Source of the DNA: Acidobacteriaceae bacterium
GTDB taxonomy: Bacteria > Acidobacteriota > Terriglobia > Terriglobales > Acidobacteriaceae
Direction: 5' to 3'
DNA length: 33,970 nucleotides
Assembly (NCBI GenBank): GCA_903642265.1
Contig: CAHJWN010000042.1
Span: 1 to 33,970, forward strand
Part shown: one piece after another, positions 1-8,887 of the stretch
Position numbering within the stretch: the stretch's first letter is position 1
Layout of the letters: each line of letters opens with the position of its first letter
Notes under the pieces: generated by a model
Told to the model about the DNA's origin: nothing
The model's input: the letters and a program-made list of their open reading frames with translations, nothing else
Databases searched by the model: none
Made by a program: the position numbers and the translations under genes

Positions 1-809
<809 letters not shown>

Positions 810-912
810 GTGGGTCTGCTTTCAGGGCAATATTCTTGACTTGCGAGAACTCGTGGCTTCGACTCCAGCTCATCGCGATGGGAATGCGGCAAGTGGGCAC
901 GGATTGTAGGCG

Positions 913-939
913 TTATGCAAGGCATAAGATCTCTTATGC
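913..939. repeat. Triple inverted TTATGC/GCATAA palindrome cluster
   Basis: TTATGC at 913-918, GCATAAG at 922-928 and CTTATGC at 933-939 form two overlapping palindromes. The middle element can pair with either neighbour but not both. The right arm contains the stop codon of the hydratase gene. The cluster sits about 104-130 bases upstream of the malate synthase start, so it could be an operator for aceB or a weak hairpin end for the gene before it. There is no T-run after it on the minus strand, which argues against a strong terminator. Confidence 0.5.
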
Positions 940-1725
940 GAAGCGCATGTCGACGCGGCCGGCGCTGTTGAAGTGGGCGTGGATGTCTGAGCCAGACATG
1001 GTGCGGATAAGGCCGGTCCAGCTGCCGGTGGTGATCCATTGTCCGCGCTTCAGACCGCCGGTCCGGCCGGCCGCTTCGTTGGCAAGGAACGGGAGCAGGC
1101 GCATGAGGTTTCCGGATGTGTTCGAGCCAGTCCGTTCGATGCGAACGACTCCATCAGCCGTTAGGGTTACGGCCTCTTTCGAGAAATCGATGGACTTCCA
1201 TTTGGAGCAGGCAGGGCCGTAAAGGAACGCTCCATGCATCTGGAGATCGGCCAGCATCGACATGCGGAGTTCGGGAAGCGTAGGTTCCGAAAGGCCAGAC
1301 TCGATCACTTCAATCGCAGGGTGACAGCTTGCGATAGCGGAGACGATCTCTTCGGCGGTGTAAGCAGTGGAACGGGGCGGAAGGTCCTCGCCGAGGAGGA
1401 AGGCAATCTCGGCCTCGAGACCGCGGTAACGCCACGTGATCCCCGAGAGAGTGCTGCTGCCGGCAGCGATCCAGACGCGAGGCATCGGAGCGAAGATGGG
1501 CGTTGCCTCAGGCGTTGGCGCGCCCACCTTCCAGCCGCCGATCTCACCATAAGCTTCGGCGATGATGTCCTGGATCTGGTAGGCCTCTTCAAGCGTGGTC
1601 GGTCGGAGCTCGGCAGGAAGATCGTCGATGGGCGTGGCGGTGCGGCGGGCGTTCATCAGAAGGTCTGCTGCTTCAATTTGGTTTGCTTCAAGTGAGCCGG
1701 AGGTCATGGGTGTAGTGTCTCGCAT
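934..1725 (-). CDS. FAH/MhpD-like hydratase or decarboxylase family protein
   Basis: This looks like a member of the 2-keto-4-pentenoate hydratase / fumarylacetoacetase-fold family, which uses a divalent metal to act on 2-oxo acids in catabolic pathways. The evidence is the order of segments: an N-terminal helix region (LRPTTLEEAYQIQDIIAEAY), GGWKVGAPTP, then the acidic metal-site segment GLEAEIAFLLGEDLPP, then SCHPAIEVIES, and a GQWITTGSWTG segment near the end, all typical of MhpD-like enzymes. I chose the ATG at 1723-1725 (MRDTTPMTSG), giving 263 residues with AGGA about 12 bases upstream. An ATG at 1705-1707 is also possible. The frame stays open to 1824, but the added residues do not resemble the family. 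The exact substrate cannot be read from the sequence. The next gene on the strand is aceB. Confidence 0.8.
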   Translation of the reverse strand: MRDTTPMTSGSLEANQIEAADLLMNARRTATPIDDLPAELRPTTLEEAYQIQDIIAEAYGEIGGWKVGAPTPEATPIFAPMPRVWIAAGSSTLSGITWRYRGLEAEIAFLLGEDLPPRSTAYTAEEIVSAIASCHPAIEVIESGLSEPTLPELRMSMLADLQMHGAFLYGPACSKWKSIDFSKEAVTLTADGVVRIERTGSNTSGNLMRLLPFLANEAAGRTGGLKRGQWITTGSWTGLIRTMSGSDIHAHFNSAGRVDMRFA

Positions 1726-1875
1726 GTTTGGCGTTTTGTCCTGAAGGTGTGATGCGGGAAATTGCTTGGGTCTGCTGATAACGTTGGGACGGTTGTGAGT
1801 GGGCACGACCCGTCGCCCTCGCAAGCGGTGCCACCTTGGCGCAGGTTGAAGCTGCGTGAAGATGGGGCAGTCGGC

Positions 1876-4632
1876 TTACTTGGCTGGTGTGATGAGATTA
1901 ACGAAGAGCCGGTAAGCGCCCGGGACAGCCTCGGGAAGCTGCCGATAGAGAGCGTAGGCGCAGTACGTCCAACGACCCTTGCCTAGCGGCGTTGTGATCA
2001 GCCCGCCGCGCTGCGGGTCCTGATCGGGATCGTGGGTTTCCGTGAGAGCGGTATAGTGACTGTCCCAGCTTTCGAGGAAGCCGTGGCCGCGTTCTTCGAC
2101 CCAGTTGTTGAAGTCGGCGGGCGTTATCTTGTTGGGTGTGGTGAGAAAAGCCGCGGAAGCGTTAAGAAGCTGGACCGGGTCAGTCTCGTCCACCACTTTT
2201 TCGTTGCTGCCGAGAGCGAGCGGGTAGGGAGCGTCTGCCTCAGTGAACTCGCCTGATTGATATTGGACCAGGACATTGCCACCGTTACGGGCGTAGTCAA
2301 GCAGCGCTTGCGTGGGTAAGCCGTGCAGGTCAGGATGCGCGTTGTAGGTGCGAACGCCGAGGATCACACTGTCGTATTGCGCGAGTTTTGCGGCAGTGAG
2401 ATCAGCGACGGTCAGGATCTCGGGCTTGAGGTCGATGGAAGCGAGGGCCTCAGGAACAGCGTCGCCTGTACCAGGGAGATAGGCGATGCGGTGTGTGGCG
2501 GGAAGGTTGAGGTCGATGGGAACGATACGTATGGTCGCGGGAGTGTAGTAATTGGTGCGGGGAAGATCGCCATAGCCCACAGGGCGGTAGCCTTCGGTGA
2601 TGAGTTGCCGATTTGGAAGTACGGCCTCCGCAGTTAACGATGCTGTCGTTCGAGGTATTTTGGGAGCATCGAGCTGAAAAAACGTGAAACCTTCAGCTTT
2701 CACATCAGTTATGACAAGGGATGCTTTCCATCCCTTCGGCGTAACAATCTTCGGGATCACTACGGGGCTCAAGGAGGGATGAAGTTCAGTTTGAAAGCGG
2801 CTGAACATTCTATCGTTTGCTAAAACTTGGGCCGAAGGTTGAACGGCTAGATTAGCTAGTGGGACGATCTGGATGGGCTGAATATCCGAGTGGACAACGC
2901 GACCGAGGCGAAGGTCAACACCGCTGTAAGTTAGATTGGCCCATGCAATTAGAGCAGACGGCGTAGTGGGAGCGTTGCGGAGGGAGCTGATCCGTAACTG
3001 ATAGACGGGCTTTTCGATGTCATCCCGGAAGAAGTAGGGCCGTGTCTCAGATTTTGTAAGCGCTGGCTTGACGCTGAGGTCTTCTACCCATGGGTTTGCG
3101 TGTGTCACTGCCGGATCGCCAACGGAGAGCGGGCCTCGTTGCAGAGTCCCGTCAATCGTTTCGACTTCCTCGGTGAAGAATGGAACGCGTTCCGCTGAAA
3201 TAACGCTTAACTCTGTGTGGATTGATAAGTTCGATTGCACCGGAAAACCGGATGCAGGTGTCGTTGCGTCGATGTGGAGGCCAAGGGCTTGAACGAGGAC
3301 ATCGTTGATCTGTATGCGCTTGATGTGGAGTTCGTGGAGAACGCTTCCCTTCTGATCGACGGGCAGCCATTCGGGCTTGATTGATTCAATATTGCTGATC
3401 GCCATGTCCGTCAGTTTGAGCGCTTCAGCGAGCCGGTTTGCCGCAAGTTCCGGATGTCCAGGCTTTAGATCAAGTTGCGCTTCGGAGATACTATGTGCGA
3501 TTCCACGGAGCTTTGTCTTTAGGACAACCGTAAGAGCGCCCTTAGCATCCGGAGCAAGACCGGCAGTACCTTCTATGCTCGTATCGATTCCGTCGAAGAA
3601 ACTAGTCTCGTGTGTCGGTTGACTGGCCAGCTTCGACCCATATCGGTGATACGCAACATCAAACGCTCCCGCAGGTGGCACGCGGACACCGCCCCCGATC
3701 TGGGACTTCTGCATCCCGAGTCCGATCCTTGCGAACTGAACATAGGTGCGCGGCGGAGCTGATCCATTTTCAGAGGGGTTGTCGGAGAGTATCGGGTCGG
3801 TGGTGCCTTCGTGGACGATGACATCGGACGAGGGTACGGTGGTGGTGACCTCTCCGGTAACGTAGTTCTCGAAGCGAGGAGCGGTGTACTTGCCGGTGGC
3901 GTAGTCGAAGAGTCCCTTGTCCGAGATGGACTGCATGGGTACGCGGGCGTACACCTTCAGCGCCTGCCAGGGGAGAATGCCTTCGGCGATCATGTCGGGG
4001 AACACGGTCGGGTCGGCGGCGGCCTTGAAGGCCTCCTGCGCGATTTGGCCGGATACCTGGTGCTGGCCATGGCCGTCCGTGACTCCGCCGATGAAGACGG
4101 CGGCGATGACGAGTGGGCGGTAGAGGCGGATCGAGCGGACGGCGTCATAGAGGACGCGCTCGTGGGTCCACTTTTTGAACGCTTCCTCTTTGGTTTTGGA
4201 GAAGCCGAAGTCGACTTCGGTGCCGAAGAACTGGTCGACTCCCAGATACCGATCAGCTGACAGTAGTTCCTGGGTGCGGAGCAGGCCGAGGGCGTCCTCG
4301 AAGTCGCCGGTCATGGCGTTCTGGCCGCCCTCGCCGCGGGTGAGGGTGAGGACGGCGACGCGTGCGCCGAGGCCGCGGGAGTAGTACGTGAGCATGCCGC
4401 CGTCTTCGTCGTCGGGGTGGGCGACGATCAGCATGAGCGAGGCGCGAGTGTTGAGCTTGCGCAGCATCTGCTCAAGGCCGCGCGCGCCCTGGTCGATGGG
4501 GAGCTCGCGGCCGTCGCGCGGCTTCACCCGCTCGCCGCGCAGATTGGCCGGATCGGTGAACTGCTGCTGGCCCTGGGCAAGGAGCGTCGAAAAAAGAAGG
4601 GCAGCGGTCGCTGTGGCGGCGCGAAGGGTCAT
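1876..4632 (-). CDS. Large secreted PIG-L (LmbE) family deacetylase-like protein
   Basis: PIG-L proteins are zinc-dependent enzymes that usually remove acetyl groups from N-acetyl sugars. This 918-residue protein begins with a signal peptide (residues 1-22, hydrophobic core ATATAALLFSTLLA), so it is probably exported. The PIG-L domain follows, with the metal motif AHPDDED at 71-77 and a second histidine pair at GHGQH (187-191). It fills roughly residues 60-330. The remaining 580 residues are unusual for the basic family and include a beta-rich middle. The C-terminal part (about 740-918), with ILGVRTYNAHPDLHG and ARNGGNVLVQYQSGEF, looks like a glutamine-amidotransferase/ThuA-like fold. Such very large PIG-L proteins are known from acidobacteria and Bacteroidetes. 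The start is the ATG at 4630-4632 with only a weak ribosome site. The substrate is unknown. Confidence 0.85.
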   Translation of the reverse strand: MTLRAATATAALLFSTLLAQGQQQFTDPANLRGERVKPRDGRELPIDQGARGLEQMLRKLNTRASLMLIVAHPDDEDGGMLTYYSRGLGARVAVLTLTRGEGGQNAMTGDFEDALGLLRTQELLSADRYLGVDQFFGTEVDFGFSKTKEEAFKKWTHERVLYDAVRSIRLYRPLVIAAVFIGGVTDGHGQHQVSGQIAQEAFKAAADPTVFPDMIAEGILPWQALKVYARVPMQSISDKGLFDYATGKYTAPRFENYVTGEVTTTVPSSDVIVHEGTTDPILSDNPSENGSAPPRTYVQFARIGLGMQKSQIGGGVRVPPAGAFDVAYHRYGSKLASQPTHETSFFDGIDTSIEGTAGLAPDAKGALTVVLKTKLRGIAHSISEAQLDLKPGHPELAANRLAEALKLTDMAISNIESIKPEWLPVDQKGSVLHELHIKRIQINDVLVQALGLHIDATTPASGFPVQSNLSIHTELSVISAERVPFFTEEVETIDGTLQRGPLSVGDPAVTHANPWVEDLSVKPALTKSETRPYFFRDDIEKPVYQLRISSLRNAPTTPSALIAWANLTYSGVDLRLGRVVHSDIQPIQIVPLANLAVQPSAQVLANDRMFSRFQTELHPSLSPVVIPKIVTPKGWKASLVITDVKAEGFTFFQLDAPKIPRTTASLTAEAVLPNRQLITEGYRPVGYGDLPRTNYYTPATIRIVPIDLNLPATHRIAYLPGTGDAVPEALASIDLKPEILTVADLTAAKLAQYDSVILGVRTYNAHPDLHGLPTQALLDYARNGGNVLVQYQSGEFTEADAPYPLALGSNEKVVDETDPVQLLNASAAFLTTPNKITPADFNNWVEERGHGFLESWDSHYTALTETHDPDQDPQRGGLITTPLGKGRWTYCAYALYRQLPEAVPGAYRLFVNLITPAK

Positions 4633-4733
4633 TGTTTCTAATCTCTCACATGAAGCTCGGCAGCTCAGCTACGCAAGGGAACCCACATCCTGGAATTCAG
4701 ATCCCACATCGTAGATCAGAAATAGAGCACCCG

Positions 4734-4750
4734 CCTCATCGCCGATGAGG
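4734..4750. promoter_or_regulatory. 17-bp perfect palindrome, possible operator
   Basis: The sequence CCTCATCGcCGATGAGG is an 8-bp inverted repeat around one central base. It lies in the 212-base gap between the divergent PIG-L gene (starts at 4632) and the permease. A single-base spacer disfavours an RNA hairpin and favours a dimeric protein binding site, but no regulator is encoded next door. The same stretch also reads as coding-like sequence on the minus strand, so the palindrome could be chance. Confidence 0.35.
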
Positions 4751-4844
4751 ACTTTGTTGCTGAAGTGGGAGCCGGTAGACTCGACGCATCGAGCACATTA
4801 ACCACAACCCCGAGCTTCACCGAACACTGACGCTTCAGGGCGCG

Positions 4845-6215
4845 GTGGCCCTGAATATGCTCGACATGATTGGCGTCGGACCGTTCATCACGCTGCCGCT
4901 GATCCTTGCGGCGATGGGCGGCCCGCAGGCCATGTTGGGGTGGATCCTTGGCGCGGTGCTGGCGCTCTGCGATGGGCTGGTCTGGGCTGAGTTAGGCGCG
5001 GCGCTGCCGGAAGCAGGCGGCACCTACTACTTCCTGCGAATGATCTACCCAGGCAAGCCAGGGCGATACCTCGCATTCTTATTCCTGTTTCAGCTTTGCT
5101 TTTCTGCCCCACTTTCCATGGCTTCGGGCGCGATTGGCCTCGGGCAGTATGCGACGTATCTTGTGCCTTTACTCGGAAGCCATACTGCGGGCCGCGTGCT
5201 GCAGCTTGCTGGGTATAGCGTTGGCGTCTCGGTTAGCTGGGCTACGGCTGTTGCGATCGCCGCAGTCCTGCTTGTGACGGTGCTGTTATATCGAAACCTT
5301 GCGCGCATCCAGGTCATCTCGGTTGCGATGGGTGCCGTGGTGATGGCCACCATCGGCTGGATCCTGGTTACTGGCGTCATGCACGCGAATTGGCATCAGG
5401 CATTCCTGATGCCGCCTGGCGCGTTTCATCTGACACCGGAATTCTTCGAAGGACTGGGGTCGGCAATGTTGATCGCGACATACGACTATTGGGGCTACTA
5501 CAACGTCACATTTTTGGGTGGCGAGGTTAAGGACCCGGCCAGGACAGTGCCTCGCGCAATCCTCATCTCGATCGGGCTGGTGGCGGCGCTTTACCTGGCA
5601 ATGAACGTGATGGTGCTGGCGGTAGTGCCGTGGCAGACAATGATCGCGCAACAGGATCTTGGTGCACGGCGCGCGGTCATCTCGATCTTTATGGAGACGG
5701 CCTATGGGCCACGATTCGGTCCGCAATTGGGCCGGCTAGCCGCGGTGCTGATCATGTTTACAGCCTTTGCGGGTATCTTCTCGCTGCTGCTTGGCTATTC
5801 CCGCATACCGTACGCGGCAGCGCGTGATGGGAACTTCTTCAAGCCGTTTGCGAAGCTTCATCCTACGCGTGGTTTTCCGTATGTTTCCTTGCTTACGCTG
5901 GCCTTCGCGGCGATGCTGTTTTGCTTCTTCCAGTTAAATGACGTGATCACGGCGCTCGTGGTGCTGCGGATCATCCTCCAGTTCGTCATGCAGCATGTCG
6001 GTCTAATCTACCTGCGCATGACCCAGCCAGGGTTGAAGCGGCCGTTTCGACTGTGGCTGTACCCATTGCCGCCGCTTGTGGCAATTGCCGGATTTGGCTA
6101 CATCCTGTTTTCACGAGTCAAATTTGAGCGGGAGCTCTTGCTTGCGCTCTTGCTCATCGTGGTAGCGACGGCTACGTTCATGCTTCGCCGCGGAGGTTCG
6201 ACAGTACATCCGTAA
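4845..6215 (+). CDS. APC-family amino acid/amine permease
   Basis: This is a multi-pass membrane transporter of the amino acid-polyamine-organocation superfamily, which exchanges or imports amino acids or amines across the inner membrane. The 456 residues contain about 12 hydrophobic segments. The first carries the family signature GVGPFITLPLI, followed by GAALPEAGGTYYFLRMIYP, and the middle segment with YDYWGYYNVTFLGGEVKDPARTVPRAI is typical of the family. The only normal start codon is the GTG at 4845. However, the open frame continues upstream to 4779 and encodes INHNPELHRTLTLQGAVALN, which resembles the conserved N-terminus of relatives, so translation may begin further up, for example at the ATT at 4797. 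The substrate is not assignable. No partner gene is obvious; msrPQ follow on the same strand. Confidence 0.87.
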   Translation: MALNMLDMIGVGPFITLPLILAAMGGPQAMLGWILGAVLALCDGLVWAELGAALPEAGGTYYFLRMIYPGKPGRYLAFLFLFQLCFSAPLSMASGAIGLGQYATYLVPLLGSHTAGRVLQLAGYSVGVSVSWATAVAIAAVLLVTVLLYRNLARIQVISVAMGAVVMATIGWILVTGVMHANWHQAFLMPPGAFHLTPEFFEGLGSAMLIATYDYWGYYNVTFLGGEVKDPARTVPRAILISIGLVAALYLAMNVMVLAVVPWQTMIAQQDLGARRAVISIFMETAYGPRFGPQLGRLAAVLIMFTAFAGIFSLLLGYSRIPYAAARDGNFFKPFAKLHPTRGFPYVSLLTLAFAAMLFCFFQLNDVITALVVLRIILQFVMQHVGLIYLRMTQPGLKRPFRLWLYPLPPLVAIAGFGYILFSRVKFERELLLALLLIVVATATFMLRRGGSTVHP

Positions 6216-6299
6216 GCTCTTGCAAAGCGTTATTTAAAGTGGCTGTAACAAATCTCGAAGCAGCGCTTCTAATAGAAGGTAGTGCGGAAGGAACCTACA

Positions 6300-7280
6300 A
6301 TGTTGTTTCGCAAAGGTACGGGTATCGCGTCATCGGAGATTACTCCCGAGAGCGTTTTCAATCAGCACACGCAAGGCCGCCGAAGATTCCTGGCAACCGC
6401 GGCGACATTAGGGGCGGGTGCTTTAGCGGCATCAAGACTGCCTGCCATCCTTAATCCGCAATCGACCGTGCTGGCGGAGACGCAGAAGTTGCAGACGGTT
6501 GAGAGCAAGTACACTGTCCCGGACGTTCAAACTCCGTTTGCAAAAGCCACAACCTACAACAACTTTTACGAGTTTGGAACAGACAAGTCCGACCCAGCGC
6601 AGAATGCGCACACGTTGCAGACGCGGCCGTGGACCGTGCAGGTAGATGGCATGGTGGCGAAGCCGATCACCCTGGACGTGGACAGCATCATGCACTACCG
6701 GCCCATTGAAAACCGCGTGTACAGGCACAGGTGTGTGGAGCGCTGGTCGATGGTCATTCCATGGGATGGCTACTCGCTCGCAGAGCTGATCAAGTTCTGC
6801 CAGCCGCTGCCAGGCGCAAAGTATGTGCAGTTTCTATCGAAAGTCGATAAGAAGCAGATGCCCGAGCTGCCGGGCGGCTATGACTGGCCGTACTCGGAGG
6901 GTTTGCGAATGGATGAGGCGATGAACCCGCTGGCTTTGCTCTGTTTCGGGTGCTACGGCAACGTACTGCCAAACCAGAATGGCGCGCCGATCCGGGTGAT
7001 CCTGCCGTGGAAGTACGGGTTCAAAAGCATCAAATCGATCGTGAAACTGCACTTTACGGACACACAGCCGAGGACACTGTGGAACGAACTTGCTTCCAAT
7101 GAGTACGGGTTCTACTCGAACGTCAACCCGAACGTGGATCATCCCCGCTGGTCCCAGGCGACCGAGCGCAGGATCGATGCAGGCTTCCTCCCCAGGACAA
7201 TGCCAACCACAATGTTCAACGGCTACCAGGATCAGGTTGCAGGAATGTATACCGGAATGGACCTGAAGAAATATTTCTAG
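6300..7280 (+). CDS. msrP: Protein-methionine-sulfoxide reductase, catalytic subunit MsrP (YedY)
   Basis: MsrP is a periplasmic molybdenum-cofactor enzyme that reduces methionine sulfoxide in exported proteins. The protein has a twin-arginine signal ([18 protein letters not shown], residues about 27-44), as needed for export of a folded cofactor enzyme. The segment [19 protein letters not shown] contains the cysteine (residue 145) that ligates molybdenum. The C-terminal half ([32 protein letters not shown]) is also family-typical. I chose the ATG at 6300 over the GTG at 6282 because GGAAGGA at 6286-6292 lies seven bases before it. The length of 326 residues matches E. coli YedY (about 330). 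The membrane partner msrQ follows 192 bases downstream, with a hairpin in between. Confidence 0.96.
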   Translation: MLFRKGTGIASSEITPESVFNQHTQGRRRFLATAATLGAGALAASRLPAILNPQSTVLAETQKLQTVESKYTVPDVQTPFAKATTYNNFYEFGTDKSDPAQNAHTLQTRPWTVQVDGMVAKPITLDVDSIMHYRPIENRVYRHRCVERWSMVIPWDGYSLAELIKFCQPLPGAKYVQFLSKVDKKQMPELPGGYDWPYSEGLRMDEAMNPLALLCFGCYGNVLPNQNGAPIRVILPWKYGFKSIKSIVKLHFTDTQPRTLWNELASNEYGFYSNVNPNVDHPRWSQATERRIDAGFLPRTMPTTMFNGYQDQVAGMYTGMDLKKYF

Positions 7281-7390
7281 TCAGATAAGGTAGCCAACGG
7301 CCCTGCAAATCGTGCATTATGGCGTTCTTCCTTGTAAGTCTCTGCAAGTGTTTTCCTGCAAACCCCTCTGCCTAACGCTCTCTCCTCAAA

Positions 7391-7436
7391 GTCCTCCACG
7401 GCCGCCAGACCTGAAAAGTCAGCAGCGGTGGAGGAC
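7391..7436 (+). repeat. Intergenic hairpin between msrP and msrQ
   Basis: GTCCTCCAC at 7391-7399 pairs perfectly with GTGGAGGAC at 7428-7436. A further CGC/GCG pairing inside the loop is possible after a short bulge. It is followed by CCCACCTTCC rather than a T-run, so it is not a classic terminator. It ends 36 bases before the msrQ start codon, and might stabilise or attenuate the message between the two genes. Confidence 0.5.
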
Positions 7437-7472
7437 CCCACCTTCCGTTGAACCTTTAGACTACGAACAGGT

Positions 7473-8177
7473 ATGCCGAATCGAATTGTTCCCATTCTGA
7501 AGGTGTTGATCCATCTGCTGTGTGCGGCCCCGTTTGCGTGGCTCGTGTACCTGTACGAGAGCGGTGCACTGGCGCTCAATTCTGATCCTGTCAACTTCAT
7601 TACCCACTTCACCGGCGACTGGGCGCTGTGGATCTTGCTGGTCGATCTAGCCATCACGCCGGTGCGCAGGTTGACCCAGGCGTTGAGCCTTCTAATCCGG
7701 TTTAGGCGCTTGGTCGGGCTTTGGGCGTTCTTCTACGCCACGCTGCACCTTGCAACCTACGTGTTCCTGTTTTCTGGCTATGACGTTCCATCTGCGGTTG
7801 CCGGGCTGAAGGCAGGGCACCTCGGCGTACTTTGGACGCAATTCATGCTGGTTTGGCCGACGATGTGGGGAGACATCCTCAAGCGGCGTTTTATCCAGGT
7901 GGGATTCGCCGCATGGGTCATGCTGCTGGCTTTGGCAGTCACCTCGCCGCAGGCAGTTCTGCGGGCAATGGGCGGAAAGAACTGGCAGCGGCTGCATTGG
8001 CTGATCTATCCCGCGGCGTGGCTGGGAATCACCCACTACTGGTGGATGGTAAAGCCGGGCGTGATGGCTCCGGCTAAGGTGACTCTTGCGCTGTCCGTGC
8101 TGCTGCTCGCCCGCGTCGTCTACTGGGCAATGAAGAAGGTCCGCACGCGCCGGGCGGCAGTAAAACTAGCCGTCTAG
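7473..8177 (+). CDS. msrQ: Heme-binding membrane subunit MsrQ (YedZ)
   Basis: MsrQ is the inner-membrane b-type heme protein that passes electrons from the quinone pool to MsrP. The 234 residues form about six hydrophobic helices of the ferric reductase-like fold. Expected heme-ligand histidines are visible in FYATLHLATYVFLF, and in RLHWLIYPAAWLGITHYWW near the C-terminus. The DWALWILLVDLAITPVRRL segment is also typical of YedZ. The ATG at 7473 has ACAGGT just upstream. The order msrP-msrQ matches the classical operon, although the 192-base gap is wider than usual. The 3' end overlaps the convergent PIG-L gene by 12 bases. Confidence 0.94.
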   Translation: MPNRIVPILKVLIHLLCAAPFAWLVYLYESGALALNSDPVNFITHFTGDWALWILLVDLAITPVRRLTQALSLLIRFRRLVGLWAFFYATLHLATYVFLFSGYDVPSAVAGLKAGHLGVLWTQFMLVWPTMWGDILKRRFIQVGFAAWVMLLALAVTSPQAVLRAMGGKNWQRLHWLIYPAAWLGITHYWWMVKPGVMAPAKVTLALSVLLLARVVYWAMKKVRTRRAAVKLAV

Positions 8178-8885
8178 GCCTTCAAACAGGTCAGTCATCT
8201 GGGTGGCAGGTTGCGGAGTGTCAGTCGCGAGCAGGGTGTAATACTCCTCTGTGCCGTACTGCTCAAAGTGCGCCTTCGTTCGCTCCATGAGCGGTGCCTG
8301 CGAGGTATGTGCGCGAAAGGCTTCGGCTTTACGCTCCTGCACGGCCCGGACATTGAGGACGACAGTCCACGGGGAGAGCAGTGGCGGTTGCCGATCGGGC
8401 AGGAAGTAGTTGGTCGTGACGGTGAACAGGCGTCTGGGCTGGAACGGGCGTGCTAGATCGGGATAGCGCTTCGAGCGGCCTGCCCAGTGGAAGGCGGCGG
8501 TGGTCAGCATCGAGACCATCATGTGATCAGCGTGGGTGTTGGGGCCGCCATCGCTCCCGAAAGTGATGACGACATCAGGCTGGAAGCGGCGGATACGTTC
8601 GACGAGCCGCCCGGCAGTCTTTGAGAATTCCACGAATTCGAGACGGCCGTCCTGGTAATCAAGAAGCTCGTGATGGCTGACGCCGAGGATCTCGCAGGAC
8701 GCAGCGAACTCTGCGCGCCGCATGGCGCCAAGTTCCTGAACAGAGCCGGCTTCGCCGCGGTGTGTCGCGGCCTGGCCGTCGGTGAGGCAGATTACGTAGG
8801 TCTCGACGCCATGGTCGGCGGCAAGAGCGAGAGCGCCGCCGAAGGCAAAGCATTCATCATCGGGATGCGCAACCACCACCATCAT
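8166..8885 (-). CDS. Small PIG-L family deacetylase
   Basis: This is a compact PIG-L/LmbE-type zinc hydrolase, the class that includes N-acetylglucosaminyl deacetylases of thiol and lipid pathways. The metal motif VVAHPDDECFAFGG lies right at the N-terminus, RAEFAASCEILGVSHHELLDYQDG follows, and the later histidine motif is GPNTHADHMMVS. I chose the ATG at 8883-8885 (MMVVVAHPDDE), two bases after the rnhB stop codon, giving 239 residues and likely translational coupling. An upstream ATG at 8918 would overlap rnhB by 31 bases. It could be a BshB-like enzyme of bacillithiol synthesis, but there is no bshA or bshC nearby, so I leave it unnamed. There is no signal peptide, unlike the large PIG-L protein at 1876-4632. 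Confidence 0.88.
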   Translation of the reverse strand: MMVVVAHPDDECFAFGGALALAADHGVETYVICLTDGQAATHRGEAGSVQELGAMRRAEFAASCEILGVSHHELLDYQDGRLEFVEFSKTAGRLVERIRRFQPDVVITFGSDGGPNTHADHMMVSMLTTAAFHWAGRSKRYPDLARPFQPRRLFTVTTNYFLPDRQPPLLSPWTVVLNVRAVQERKAEAFRAHTSQAPLMERTKAHFEQYGTEEYYTLLATDTPQPATQMTDLFEGLDG

Positions 8886-8887
8886 CT

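Noticed and set aside
1726-1824. N-terminal extension of the hydratase to an ATG at 1824
   Set aside because: The 33 extra residues are Arg/Pro-rich and do not resemble the family; the ATG at 1725 gives a normal length.
3811-4260. 149-codon open frame on the plus strand within the PIG-L gene
   Set aside because: It is an antisense shadow of a GC-rich gene, and has no family resemblance.
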